Below are positions 1-11,695 of a DNA stretch of 64,000 nucleotides, in pieces; within the stretch, counting starts at the first letter, position 1, and each line of letters begins with the position of its first letter. The translations under genes and the position numbers were made by a program. The stretch comes from Perilla frutescens (Eukaryota; Streptophyta; Magnoliopsida; Lamiales; Lamiaceae): NCBI GenBank assembly GCA_026008535.1, contig BRKX01000004.1, forward strand, positions 26,974,501 through 27,038,500, in the 5' to 3' direction. The notes below the pieces were generated by a model. That model did not search any database. It was not told where the DNA came from and saw only the letters and a program-made list of their open reading frames with translations.

Positions 1-660
1 GTCGAGAATCTCAAGAATGGAACGGTTGCAGAGGGGACAACACCCTCGGTTCAACCACACCTCTCTCGAACACACCCTGCAAAAAGTGTGCCCACATGGT
101 ATGAACGCTGCACCTTTCTTTCTTCCCATGCACACGCAACACACCGAATCGCACCCTCCCCAATCTTCTTCCTCTCTCTTCATCTCTCCATCGCAGCCGT
201 CCGTTTCCTCCAGCAGTCTCATCAACGATACTCTCGACGGTGTTCCCACCACTGCTTCATTTCTTGCACTTGCTGGGCTCGGGCTCCGACTCAGTACAGC
301 TCCTCCGTTGTCGGAATCCAGCGCCGCCCTCAACTGCCTCTCGGCAGCCAGCGCCGCCGCGAGGTTCATCCCGGCGGTGCACGGCGGAATTGGATTCTGG
401 GGCACGCTGATCACCTCAATTTGTGGAGGTCCATCTTCTTCTTCTACTAGTTCATCATCATCTCTGACGCTCATGGTGGTGGGCCCCAGGCCCCACGTCG
501 GTCCACAGCAGCCCAATCCCTTCAATCCCAGCCGTTCCTTCAGACTCGGCCTTCTCACCGACCGATCGACGCCGTCCATTCTCTCCCTCAGGATGTCGAC
601 TATCGTTCTTGCTCCCCTCCCAAGCTCTATCCTCGCAAATATTTCGCCTGTTTGTCCCAT
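1..660 (-). CDS. RING-type (C3HC4) E3 ubiquitin ligase, 3' end beyond window
   Basis: The frame is open from an ATG at 660 to the window edge, 220 codons with no intron. Residues 174-211 form a C3HC4 RING: CCVC at 174-177, CGHTFCRVC at 189-197 and CPLC at 208-211, followed by NRSILEILD at the edge. By family knowledge such a RING recruits an E2 enzyme and transfers ubiquitin to substrates; no substrate can be inferred. N-terminal to it are a basic stretch with SVRRPSLKERLGLKGLGCCG, an acidic DDDELVEEED patch, an Ala-rich MNLAAALAAERQLRAAL helix and VSLMRLLEETDG just before the RING, the layout of a plant family of small RING proteins. The ATG was chosen because upstream sequence is GT repeat. 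Few residues are probably missing. Plus-strand ORFs here are antisense. Confidence 0.88.
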   Translation of the reverse strand, partial: MGQTGEIFARIELGRGARTIVDILRERMDGVDRSVRRPSLKERLGLKGLGCCGPTWGLGPTTMSVRDDDELVEEEDGPPQIEVISVPQNPIPPCTAGMNLAAALAAERQLRAALDSDNGGAVLSRSPSPASARNEAVVGTPSRVSLMRLLEETDGCDGEMKREEEDWGGCDSVCCVCMGRKKGAAFIPCGHTFCRVCSREVWLNRGCCPLCNRSILEILD

Positions 661-663
661 TTT

Positions 664-724
664 CACACACACACACACACACACGCATAGCCCAAGTTAT
701 ATATATACACACACACACACACAC
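664..724. repeat. Two (CA)n microsatellites with a TA tract between
   Basis: CA runs lie at 664-684 and about 707-724, separated by a short TATATATA stretch near 699-706. On the minus strand they sit directly upstream of the RING gene ATG, so they are probably its 5' leader or core promoter; the TA tract could serve as a TATA element but would leave a leader of only a few bases. Which role applies is inference. Confidence 0.8.
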
Positions 725-1816
725 CAAGATAATTAGCAGGAGCAGCAATGAATTGAATGCAAACAAAAGAAGGTGGTGAAAATTAAGGAACATACGTATA
801 AACTCACGTGAATGACATCAAGAATTCCATTTTTTTTTCCTGGCCACCAGCACCAGCACCAGCACCACCACCACCGTGACCGTGATTCAATACAGAAAAT
901 AAATTTAATGAGTGCACAAAGAGTAATGATACTAGTAGGAAAGCGGGCGGGGTTTGAAGGTCAATAAAAAGGAGAGTTGCCAGCGAGAGAATATTTCATA
1001 TTTGAAGAAGAAAGAAACAAAAGACAAAATAGAACAAGTGGAAAGAGGGGAAGAAAATGATAACAAATTTGTAGGGCGATTAGGACAAATACTTTAATAG
1101 TCATACATGTAAAAATTCCTTCAAGATATATAAAGTCCAAGTTATTAATTAATTATATAGAGACTTCATACTAGAACAACCTACTATTGTAGTATAAAAT
1201 AGTGCGGTCCTCTTGAATTAATTATTATTAATATATAGGGTTAATTTTAATAAAGAATTTGGTTCTCGAAAATGTCGCCGGCCATAACTAAGTCAAAAGA
1301 CGCCATTGAAGCAGGCACATTCATCGAGGTTAGCTTTCCCCATGTGGCATTTGCCATTTGCCTTTGGCTTCAGATTTCAGATAATTAACCAAAGCTCCAA
1401 CCAAATACTTACGTTTGCTGTCACTATATACATATATATAAATTATATGTAGTGAATTATGTCACAGAAGATTCCATTTCTCAGTCTACTCGGTATGTTT
1501 CATTTGTCAGATATATATTGTGTTCAATAATCAGAATTCATTTTTCTATGCGTAAAATTCAGAAACTTTAAATGCATGTTTAATCTTTTTTCTGATTAGT
1601 TGGGATGTTTCAAACCAAATAATTAAGAGCATGAACGTGTGGGGAATAATTTAGTAACCGGTTTTAGTAATGTGAAGAGGGTCTTCATGGTGTTTTTGTC
1701 CCACACACACAGTATATATATATGTTCGACGGCCTCTTATAAATTTATTGACAATATTAAAATAAAATATGAAATGTAAAACAATACACGGGATAGATTA
1801 CTAAAATTACTAATTG
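725..1816. other. Intergenic AT-rich region upstream of the RING gene
   Basis: No coding frame, RNA gene or element terminus was recognised. It presumably includes the RING gene promoter, reading leftward. A short CAC/CCA trinucleotide run near 847-876 and TA-rich patches near 1428-1450 and 1716-1725 are the only obvious structure. Confidence 0.5.
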
Positions 1817-2517
1817 CAGTAAAACCTCTATATAGTAATATTGTTAGGATCAGAGAAAAACATTACTAATAGGCAGGTTATTCTTATATAGAGTTTACAT
1901 ATAAAAATCATTATTTTTAAAAAAAAATTAATATATATTATACAACACTTGGAAATGTCTCTTCATATTTAAAAATTTAAAAGGTATATAAGATTCATTT
2001 CATATGCTCTAAGCGAATGCATCATATAGAAATCACACAAGATGCGCATGATGATAATCAAGAGAATGATAGTGTAGAAATAGAAAAAGTCTTGTGTCAA
2101 CAAGCTTCAAACATGTTGGACAAGCTGTAAATATTTTAGATTCAACAAGAAAGTGACCGTGTTGACTAGTTACTTCGAACGTTCAAGTAAAAAGGGTGTG
2201 ATATTAACCCAAAAAATTAAAGCACTTCCACAGATAACTTTAAATAAGTATTTCATACAACCTTAAGTTTAATGTAACATATATATGTAGTTAAATAGTT
2301 CTAGACATTTTATATAGATATTTAAATATATATGAAATTTAATGTCACTTTATTACTATATGGAGGTAAATTTCTTAAGGATGGTCCCAAAAAAATACCG
2401 AAAATTACAATATTGAGGTTATTCTTATTTATAACTGTCCCGAGTTGGGACCACAATTTTTTATTACTATAAAGATGTTATTCTTATATAGAGTATTCTT
2501 ATATAGAGGTTTTACTG
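1817..2517. mobile_element. Pogo/Emigrant-like (Tc1-mariner) non-autonomous DNA transposon
   Basis: The ends are 24-bp inverted repeats matching at 22 positions: the left begins CAGTAAAACCTCTATATA (1817) and the right ends with its exact complement (2517). This terminus is the one known for plant Emigrant MITEs and the pogo-like Lemi1 family, which duplicate TA. A TA follows the right end (2518-2519); the left flank reads TG, so one copy looks mutated. At about 701 bp it is longer than a typical MITE. Around 2040-2180 a weak plus-strand trace (DNQENDSVEIEKV, then stops) could be the transposase C-terminus, but that is tentative. It cannot encode its own transposase. Confidence 0.75.
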
Positions 2518-2582
2518 TAAAAACAAAATGACTTGAGTTCTGATAATTATTATTAGTTATTTACATTAAAATATATTATAGT

Positions 2583-3372
2583 TGTTGAGGTTGGCCCAAC
2601 TGTTCTTTTGTTGGCCCAAGTGCTTCTCTGATTAATTGGAGCTCAAACCTGAAGCCCAAAACCCTTAACCCTAATTGACTCTTCACCTCCCCTCATTAAT
2701 CAACACTTAATATGTTTTGCTTTTCCAAAGCCGTTTCACTCTCTATAACATTCGAGAGAGTTCTCTTCTCTCTCAAGCCTCACACTGTTCATCATCCCTA
2801 ATCTGAAAAGCTCTCTCTCTCTCTCTCTCTCTCTTTGTTTTCTGCCGCTGTTCTCGGTTTCTCTGGCCGGAACCAGACCGTGATTCCTGTTGGCCTATGA
2901 GTGTAGACGGCTAGGTTGTTCTCTGAGATTGAGGGCTTGTGAGTGCTTCGAGAGGGATCGTTTCACCATCTCCTTCCTTTGGTCTGGGACATTTCAAGTC
3001 GCCGGAGCCACCATCGCCGTCGCCGTGGGAAAAATCTGAGCCACCGTGCCTAGAGCACACTTTTTCCCACCTTGAATCTCACTGTTCTCTCTTGATATTA
3101 TGGTTTTAAGGTTGTTTATTCTTGAATCTTACTTGTGGCTGTTCTTCTTGTGCAGATCTGACTATTGAAGCCCTAGCCTGTGAAGAAACACTACGAATTC
3201 TCTTGATCCACTACTCTGAGGCTAATGAAGTGAAGATCTCCAGCCCTAGTTTGATTGATCTTACTGTAATAGTTTGTAATAAGGGTTCTTGCTACTTGAG
3301 TAGCTAGTGAGAGAGACCGCAAGAGGTCGGAAAGTAAGAAGTGTAAGCCCTAGCCAGGTCTGTACCACAACA
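2583..3372 (+). repeat. 5' LTR of Tork-like copia element
   Basis: Begins TGTTGAGGTTGGCCCAAC and ends CCACAACA next to the PBS. It contains a (CT)12 tract at 2811-2834 that is (CT)22 in the 3' LTR. The small ORF at 3122-3307 recurs in the other LTR and is LTR sequence, not a gene. Confidence 0.9.
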
Positions 3373-3373
3373 G

Positions 3374-3386
3374 TGGTATCAGAGCC
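3374..3386 (+). promoter_or_regulatory. Primer-binding site, initiator tRNA-Met type
   Basis: TGGTATCAGAGCC starts one base after the 5' LTR and matches the usual plant tRNA-iMet PBS that primes minus-strand DNA synthesis. An untranslated leader of about 750 bp follows before gag. Confidence 0.85.
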
Positions 3387-4136
3387 ACGGTTTTGACCTG
3401 GCGGGGGGCACTCTCCTGCTTCCATCTCTCTCACCTGGCCACCGGTAAGGGCCGCGCCGTACTCGCCCCGTCGGGCTCATATGAAAGGTAAGTCCGATTC
3501 TCCCCTTCCTGGGAGAATTGGCTCTGGTATACTCTAAATCCCTAAAACTCCTCTGTGGTATCTGTCGACCCTGTGTCTTATTTGCTTCCGCTCTTGTCTC
3601 TGTGAACACCTTGGCATTCAAAGAATTTCACTCAAATCTTGCTTACGGTCGGGACCGTCTGGACTCCCCTGTGGATTTCCTCAAAGCGGGTTGCCCCGAT
3701 AGCAAATTTGAGTAAGGTGTTACAGTTGGTAGGAGGGTATTAGGGTTGTCTATTTGTTGTTGATAACCTGCTGTTATATGTTTCTTGGTTATCTGATTAT
3801 TGAGGTCTTCTGGCTGTGTGATTCCTGTTTTTGGTTGGGATCTGTGTTGAAACTCTTTGTTGGAAGAGTTTCTGTGTCTGACTTAGTGATCTAAGTCTGT
3901 TCCTTGGCTAAATTTGGGTTTTGGGATTGACCTAAGTGAACCCCTGCTCCACAGATAAATCTGTGCTGAGAACTGGGCTAGCCTCAGCTCTAGATTCCCT
4001 TGGTGCACCCATTTTTTTGGGCATGTGGAGGTGCTTCTTCCTGTTTTTGGTTAAATTTGTGTGTCTCTGTGCTCTGTCTGCTGTGTTTTGTGGTGAAATT
4101 TGTGTATTTGTGGAATTTTGTGTGAATTTTGTAAAA

Positions 4137-7100
4137 ATGAATAATCTGAGTGCTGTTCCTTTTAATGGAAATGATGACTTTGGTGACTGGCAGACCAGAG
4201 TGGAATGTATTTTAACTAAAGATAATTTGCAAGATGCAATTTTTGAAAGAATTGATGAGTCTGAAACTGATAAAAACCTTTTAAAAATGAATGCTGGTGC
4301 TAGAGCTACTATTTTGCTAAATCTGAGTAGTGCTGTGGTAAGACAAGTTTCTCATCATAAGTGTGCAAAAGATTTGTGGGATGCTTTGACTTCCTTATTT
4401 GTTGCTACTTCTGAAGAGTCTGCTTATTCCCTTCAAAATCAAATCATGACCTTTCAAATGGGTCCTTCAAAGGATGTTGACTCTAATATGCATGATTTTA
4501 ATAAGCTTTTAAAGGATTTGAAACTTGCTGGGGATGACACTCTTGAAAAATATGCTCCTCAGATCCTTCTTGGTGCTATCCCTGAAATATTTTCTGAAGT
4601 AAAATCTGCATTAAAATATGGAGGGTCAAAAGTTACTTGTGACATGATTGTGTCTGGGTTAAAGGCAAAAGAAAATGAAATGAAAAAGATGTAATCCAAG
4701 CCTTTACAGAATGAAATCCTCTATGTCAATAGGAACAACAATAGGAAGCCTTTAAATGGGTTCAATCTTGAAAATCCCAGTGTCCTAGCAGCTGAGAGGC
4801 ATAGGAGGGAAATGTCACTTGAAAAACCACAAAACTTTGCCAACAATCACCCTTATCCTCCCAGAAATCAGAGCCAATCACAAAATTTTGGTCAAAGTTC
4901 CTCTCATCATCACTCCAGAAACCAAAATTTCCCTTCCCAACATCAAAACCCTGATATGAAGCCCAAAAAGACCTGCTGGAATTATGGGAAACTAGGGCAT
5001 TTCTCCAATAGATGCAAGCAGCCTAAAAGGGGCAGGGGGTTTGGGAATAATCATGCCATTAATGTCATGCATTTTGATAATCAAGAAGATCATGGCTATA
5101 GAAATGATGAATTTGAATATCCTGATAATGGTGAAATGTATATGGTGCATTCTGACTGTGATTTCCAATTCATTAACTTTTCAAATGCTGTGTCAAAATC
5201 TGTGCATGAATCTGAATGGTTGATTGATTCTGATTGTACATTCCATGTCACTCCACACAAGCACATGTTTCACAACTTGCAACTTATAAAGTCTGGATCT
5301 GTTGCATTGGCTGATGGTCGGCATTGTGATATTGCTGGAAAAGGTGATGTATGTCTGAAATTTGAGAATGAAAGCATGATTACTCTGCATGATGTGAGAT
5401 ATGTGCCTAAGCTGAAATTCAATCTGTTATCTGTCTCCAAACTTGCTGATCAGATGCTATTTGGTTCTGTAAATCACAAAAGCTTCAAGTTTGAAATGAA
5501 TTCTATGCTTTATTTTGATGCTCCCAGAAAGGGAGATTTATATGTTGTGCATGCCTTCTCTGTGCCTGTCCCAGCTGCAAACACTGTCCAAAATGATAAA
5601 ACTACATTATGGTATGCTAGGTTAGGTTACATGAGTAATAAGGGCCTTGATATTCTGAATAAATCTGGAGCATTTAAGCATGATAAGGTGTCTAGCATGT
5701 CTTTCTGTGAACCTTGCTTGATGGGAAAGCAACATAAGTTGCCTTTTCCTGTGTCTGCTCCCCACCCTAAAACTCATGTGAGTTCTGATATTCTGGAATA
5801 CCTTCATGCTGATGTTTGGGGACCTGCAAAGGTCCCAACTCATGGTGGAAATATGTTTTTCTTATCTGTCATAGATGATTTTTCAAGAAAAACCTGGGTT
5901 TTCTTAATGAAACATAAGTCTGAAGTATTCCAAAAGTTTTCTAAATGGATTGTAGAGATTCAAAATCAAACCAATAAGAACATTAAATGTTTAAGAATTG
6001 ATAATGGTTTGGAATTTTGCAATAATGCTATGGATAATCTGTGTTCTGAAATAGGAATCAAGAGGCATAGATCTGTGCCATACAACCCCCAGCAAAATGG
6101 GGTTGCAGAGAGGATGAACAGGACTCTCCTTGAGAGAGTCAGAAGCCTGTTGGCTGGTTCAGGCCTTGATAAACCATTCTGGGGAGAAGCTCTAATGACT
6201 TCTTGCTATTTAATCAATAGATCTCCCTCTGTCCCTTTATTGGGAAAACTTCCTGAGTAGTTTTTTGGAACAAACCAATTTGTCTATCAAACTTGAGAGT
6301 GTTTGGTTGCAGTGCTTATGTTCATCAAAAATTGAGTAAAATTGAACCTAGAGCTAGGAAATGCATTTTCCTTGGATACCCTGAAGGTGTAAATGGTTAT
6401 AGGTTGTGGGATAAAACTTTACCTGGTTTTAAAACATGCATAAGTAGGGATGTGTCCTTCAATGAAAATGATTTCCCTTGTCTGCTAAAACCCTCACCTT
6501 CTGCTGCTCCTTGTGAGGTGGAGAAAGTACCTGATTGCATGTATATCCCTGCTGTGTCTAAGGTGGACCCTCCTCCACCTAACCTATCTGAGATTAATGT
6601 GCCTAATCTTGATGAAAACTTAAATGCTCATGATAATATTAATGCTAATGATTCTGCTTCTAATCATGAATCTGATAATGATATGTCTGCCCATATGAAT
6701 ATGTCTGAATCTGATACTTCTGAGTCTGAGCATGAACAAACTTTTGAGCATGAATCTGAGCATGTTAATTTGGATAATTACCAACTCTCTAGGGATAGGC
6801 CTAGAAGAGTTATCAGGGCTCCCTCTAGATATGATGGTTGCAACTTGTCCTTGTATGCTTTCAATGTGTTTAACAATATTGATAAATCTGAACCAAAAAC
6901 ATACAAAGAAGCTGTGATTTGTGATGATTCTGATAAGTGGATTGCAGCTATGAAATGTGAGATGAAATCCCTGCATGATAATGGTACTTGGACTCTTGTT
7001 GAAAAACCTGCTGAGTGTTCACTTGTTGAATGTAAATGATTGTTCAAAGTAAAATAAGAAATTAATAATGTGAGATATAAAGCAAGACTTGTTGCTAAGG

Positions 7101-8442
7101 GATTCACACAAAAAGAAGGGATAGACTACACTGAAATCTTTGCTCCTGTAGTTAAATTCACTACTGTCAGAATCATGCTTGCCTTAACTGCACATTTTGA
7201 CTGGGAACTTAAACAAATGGATGTGACTACTGCTTTTCTGCATGGTGAACTTGAAAATAACATTTATATGCAGCAACCTAAAAAATTTATAGATGAAACT
7301 CATCCTAATCATGTGTGTTTGTTAAACAAATCCCTCTACGGTTTGAAACAATCACCTAGGCAGTGGAACATCAAGTTTGATAATTCATGAAAAGCCTGAA
7401 CTTCTCTAGAAGCAAGTTTGATCATTGTTTGTACTACATGCAATCCAATATGCCTATGTTTTTGCTTCTTTATGTGGATGATATGTTGCTGATAAGTCCT
7501 TGTCTAAAGACTGTGAAGCATGTCCAATCATGTCTAAGTGATAACTTCAACATGAAAGACTTGGGAGATGCCAGAAAGATTCTAGGTATGAATATTGATA
7601 GAGATAGAATCAATCACACTCTTGTTTTGCATCAGTCTCCTTATGTTGAGCAAGTTCTAAAGAAATTTAATATGGAACTCTGTAAGCCTGTATCTGTTCC
7701 TCTTGCATCTCATTTTCAATTGAGTAAGGATCAGTGTCCCAGGAGTGAATCTGATCTGAATGATATGATTGGAGTCCCTTATGCTAATGCCATAAGGTCA
7801 GTTATGTACCTAATGATCAGCACTAGGCCTGACATTGCCTATGTTGTTTCATGTCTGAGTAGGTACATGGCTAACCCTGGGCTGCCTCATTGGGAGGCTC
7901 TGAAGTGGTTATTAAGATACCTAAAATCTACTGCTCACCATGGTTTAATTTTTTCTAAATCCCCTGATGGTGTGAAGTGTGTTGGTTATGTTGATTCCAA
8001 TTATGCAAATGATAAGGATCACAGAAAATCAACTACATCTTATGTGTTTACTCTTTGTGGGTCTTGCATTAGTTGGAAGTCTCAGTTGCAGAGCATTGTT
8101 ACATTATCTTCTACTGAGTCTGAGTACATAGCTGCTATTGAAGCTGTGAAAGAAGCTATATGGTTAAATGGAATCTTATCTGAAATAAATTTTATTGAAG
8201 ATAGACCTTTGCTTTTCTCAGATAGTCAATCTGCAATTCAACTATGTAAAAACCCTTTTTTCCATGATAGAACTAAACACATAGATGTCAGATACAACTT
8301 CATAAGAGACATTGTGGAAAAGGGAGAAGTCCTACTTGATAAAATTCCCTCTGAGTACAACCCAGCAGACATGGGCACCAAGTGCCTCCCAGTTGCAAAG
8401 CTGGAAGCCTGCAAGAAGTCCTTGAATATGGACTTGGGTTGA
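4137..8442 (+). pseudogene. Copia gag-pol polyprotein, broken
   Basis: Gag from MNNLSAVPFNGNDD (4137) has a UBN2-type domain and ends at a TAA (4692); the same frame resumes with the zinc knuckle, where the second Cys is Tyr (CWNYGKLGHFSNRC), then the protease, whose active site reads DSD instead of DSG (near 5226). Gag-preintegrase reads RLGYMS where His is usual. The integrase core follows (HADVWGP, DNGLEF, NGVAERMNRTLLE) to a TAG at 6258. After a one-base shift come the integrase C-terminus, then a TGA where Trp is expected (7037), RT with YVDDM, a one-base deletion near 7386, and RNase H with STESEY and TKHIDVR to 8442. An upstream in-frame ATG at 3936 is possible; 4137 starts at the conserved gag region. 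Not functional. Confidence 0.9.
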
Positions 8443-8780
8443 ACAAAAGGGAAGGACTAATGAGTAGTTCTAGCCCTGTGCCTGGATGCTCAATTTGCCC
8501 TGGGGGCTGTATAACTCATGGTGATTTACCTCTTGTACTTAAGCTAGGTGAAATATGTCTGTGAAGGTCAAGTAGTTCTGACCTGAGACCTGTTTCAAAT
8601 CTTTAGGTTGGTCTCTGGTGTTGAGATTGGATTGAATACACATAGTATTTATTCCTTCCTCTCTAGTTCTGTCTTTGTGATGAACTTAGAGTAAAAATCA
8701 AAGGCAATGATGATAATCTCTTTGTTTATGGCAGGTGACTCCATGGTGACTAAAAAGACCATTTGGGCCAAAGGTGGATA
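8443..8780 (+). other. Copia 3' untranslated region with polypurine tract
   Basis: Non-coding stretch between the end of pol and the 3' LTR. A purine-rich stretch ending AAAGGTGGATA abuts the LTR at 8781 and is the probable plus-strand primer. Confidence 0.6.
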
Positions 8781-9005
8781 TGTTGAGGTTGGCCCAACTG
8801 TTCTTTTGTTGGCCCAAGTACTTCTCTGATTAATTGGGGCCCAAACCCGAAGCCCAAAACCCTTAACCCTAATTGACTCTTCACCTCCCCTCATTAATCA
8901 ACACTTAATCTGTTTTGCTTTTCCAAAGCTATTTCACTCTCTATAACATTTGAGAGAGTTCTCTTCTCTCTCAAGCCTCACATTGTTCATCATCCCTAAT
9001 CTGAA

Positions 9006-9057
<52 letters not shown>

Positions 9058-9589
9058 CTGCCGCCGTTCTCGGTTTCTCTGGTCGGAACCTGACCGTTAT
9101 TCCTGTTGGCCTATGAGTGTAGACGGCTAGGTTGTTCTCTGAGACTGAGGGCTTGTGAGTGCTTCGAGAGGGATCGTTTCACCATCCCCTTCCTTTAGTT
9201 TGGGTCTTTTCAAGTCGCCGGAGCCGCCATCGCCGTCGCTGTGGGAAAAATCTGAGCCACCGTGCCTAGAGCACACTTTTTCCCACCTTGAATCTCACTG
9301 TTCTCTCTTGATATTCTGGTTTTAAGGTTGTTTATTCTTGAATCTTACTTGTGGCTGTTCTTCTTATGCAGATCTGACTATTGAAGCCCTAGCCTGTGAA
9401 GAAACACTGCGGATTCTCTTGATCCACTACTCTGAGGCTACTGAAGTGAAGATCTCCAGCCCTAGTTTGATTGATCTTACTTTAATAGTTTGTAATAAGG
9501 GTTCTTGCTATTTGAGTAGCTAGTGAGAGAGATTGCAAGAGGTCGGAAAGCAAGAAGTGTAAGCCCTAGCCGGGTCTGTACCACAACCA
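8781..9589 (+). repeat. 3' LTR of Tork-like copia element
   Basis: Same start as the 5' LTR (TGTTGAGG) and collinear throughout. The CT tract spans 9009-9052. The end reads CCACAACCA instead of CCACAACA, so the exact last base is uncertain by one or two. Confidence 0.85.
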
Positions 9590-10273
9590 ATGTGGTATTC
9601 ATTTAGTTTACAAGTTTTATTGAGACAATGCATGCAGCTCGCCACATTGGCACATTTGCCAAATAAACTGAATTCAACCAGAAATGAATAAGAAATATGT
9701 ATCTGCAACCCAATAAATACAAATGGCTTTTATAATCAATAAACTAAAAGGAGTAGTTTCCATCGTTTAAAAAAGGAGTGATTTTTGATCAAATTAATTT
9801 CAAAATGATCTCATTCACAATCAAGTTGCAAACTATATTATATGAATTGACGTAAGTATATATCTTCTTCAGCTTGGTTAATGACATGCCTCAAACAATA
9901 CAAATAATTCAAAGAGGAGGCAAAAGAATTTAAAATTCACATACCCAATTGCCAATTGATTGTTATAAGTAACAACTATAATAATTATCTCTCAAACCAA
10001 TCCATTCGTGATCCCAGACTACAATCATATTTTATGCCTGTGTGACTTTGAATTTTTGACAAATGGATAGATTAATCTTCAACAACCAATTGATTTTTTA
10101 TTTATGCCCATAATTGAGTGTTTAATTTCTATAAACTGGGCCCTATTTGATTAATCATTGAGGCAGGCTTGTGATGCAATATTATGTATATCGTAACGGT
10201 TTGTGCCGTATTCACCATCCACACGTATTACTAAGTAATTAACAAATCTGATTCTAGTTTAATTTTATGGATA
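9590..10273. other. AT-rich intergenic sequence
   Basis: No gene, terminal repeat or RNA gene was recognised. It separates the copia element from the probable Helitron. Confidence 0.4.
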
Positions 10274-11177
10274 CTAGTATTACATCCTGTGCGATGCACG
10301 GCAAGAGATTTATAAATGATTTATAACAAATAGTTTGTATAAATAAAATAATTAAGAGAAAAAATTATAAGATGTATAAATAATATAATGTTAAATATAT
10401 TCAAAATTTATTCACTATTTTATCGGCAGACAATCGATACCCATGAATAAATGTACAGTTTCCATTTATTGTTTCTAATAAAAAAAAATAACATAATCTG
10501 TTTTCCTAAATACATTACAAACATAATTGAAATCATTTATAATTTTAGATGCAATGAGAAAAATTTACACAACACCATAAATACATTTTAAAAAAATATA
10601 TTATATATACATCATCGTCCTCCCTCCATACTGTGTGAAGTGAATAAATAAGACATCGTCGAAGGACAATTGTCACAACTTGAGCAACGCTTCCACAATT
10701 CGATTAATGTTTCATCGTCATCTCTTTTATTGCAGAGAACATCTCTAACTTCATCTTAGACATCATATTATTTTATGTCTCCTTACACATGAATATGAAT
10801 GTATATTAAATTATATTGTTGTAAAAATGTTGGTCTATATATATGTAGTGTGAAATTAAATATTGACCACTTTTATGTATGATGTGTAAAATATACGGAT
10901 GATATCTAACTATTAAAGAAAAACGTTAAAGATTTTGAAATGTGTAGTATGAATAATTTTTTGAATTGAATAGTTATTATGAATAAGTTTAAATATTAAT
11001 TATTAATATTTAATGTTGAAAATACTTAAATTATCAATTATGAATAATTTTTTATATTAATCTAATTTTTAAACATTACTCGGCTTATCTATTTTCTTCT
11101 AGATTTTTTAATAATTAATTATTATAATTAAAATCAAAAATAAAATTTTAATTATTGTAAAATATACTATATATAGA
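10274..11177 (-). mobile_element. Probable non-autonomous Helitron
   Basis: On the minus strand the proposed 3' end is CTAG (10277-10274) followed by T. About 12 nt upstream is a GC-rich hairpin (CCGTGC, ATC, GCACAGG) in an AT-rich setting, the classic Helitron 3' signature. A matching 5' end starting TC after A is proposed at 11177 (TCTATATATAGTATA). Helitrons have no TIR or TSD, so the 5' end is a best guess; a similar TAGAT motif near 11415 is an alternative. No Rep/helicase coding is present, so it would be non-autonomous. Confidence 0.45.
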
Positions 11178-11695
11178 TAAAAATTACATATTATAGCATG
11201 AAGTATATTAAATAAAAATTATTTATTATAATATATTTTTATAATTTTCATATATAATGCACAAGTGATAAGTTCTACATCAGCAATTTAACATATTGCG
11301 TTGAAAGGAGAACATTTTATTCTTTATAATATTAAATAAAAATAAATTATATTATAAAAATTATTAAATTATAAAAATATATTATAAAATTTATTAAAAT
11401 ATATTATACATAGATAAAAATTATATATTATAACACGAAGTAAGAATATATATAATTTTTAACTATTATATATAATACTTCGTGTTCATTACCTCTAGTA
11501 ATGTTAAATTATATTATATATAAATAAAAAAAAATTATGAATTATTCATATTTAATAATTTAAGTATTATCTATATATAATATAGTTACTTCAAATTCTT
11601 CTTGAATCATATTAATAGATAATACTTAAATGATTAAATATTAATAATTTTCGGATCAATTAAAATTAAGCGGAGTAATATGAATAAAACATCAA
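11178..11695. repeat. Very AT-rich region with an 11-bp inverted repeat
   Basis: AACACGAAGTA (11432-11442) and its exact complement (11476-11486) could form a hairpin with a 33-nt loop, possibly a decayed MITE. The rest is low-complexity A/T with repeats of TATATTATA and TTAATAATT. Confidence 0.4.

Larger units (their letters stand above)
2583..9589 (+). mobile_element. Ty1-copia LTR retrotransposon, Tork/Tnt1-like, inactivated
   Basis: Two direct LTRs (2583-3372 and 8781-9589) flank a single gag-pol region in copia order (protease, integrase, reverse transcriptase, RNase H). A PBS complementary to initiator tRNA-Met follows the 5' LTR. Integrase and RT motifs (NGVAERMNRTLLERVRSLL, YGLKQSPRQW) resemble Tnt1/Tork elements; that lineage call is inference. 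LTRs differ at about 33 of 790 positions by hand count plus a CT-repeat indel, roughly 96 percent identity. No 5-bp TSD was found: the flanks read ATAGT and ATGTG. The body carries several stops and frameshifts. Confidence 0.9.

Noticed and set aside
17..736. Plus-strand 239-codon ORF and overlapping ORF 88-450
   Set aside because: They lie antisense to the RING gene and encode low-complexity Ser/Thr/His repeats, including the CA microsatellite; no domain.
458..793. Minus-strand 111-codon ORF
   Set aside because: It overlaps the RING gene out of frame and runs into the GT repeat; the in-frame RING reading is far better supported.
3122..9523. Similar small ORFs at 3122-3307 and 9338-9523 as a duplicated gene
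   Set aside because: They are at equivalent positions in the two LTRs of one element, so the duplication is that of the LTRs.
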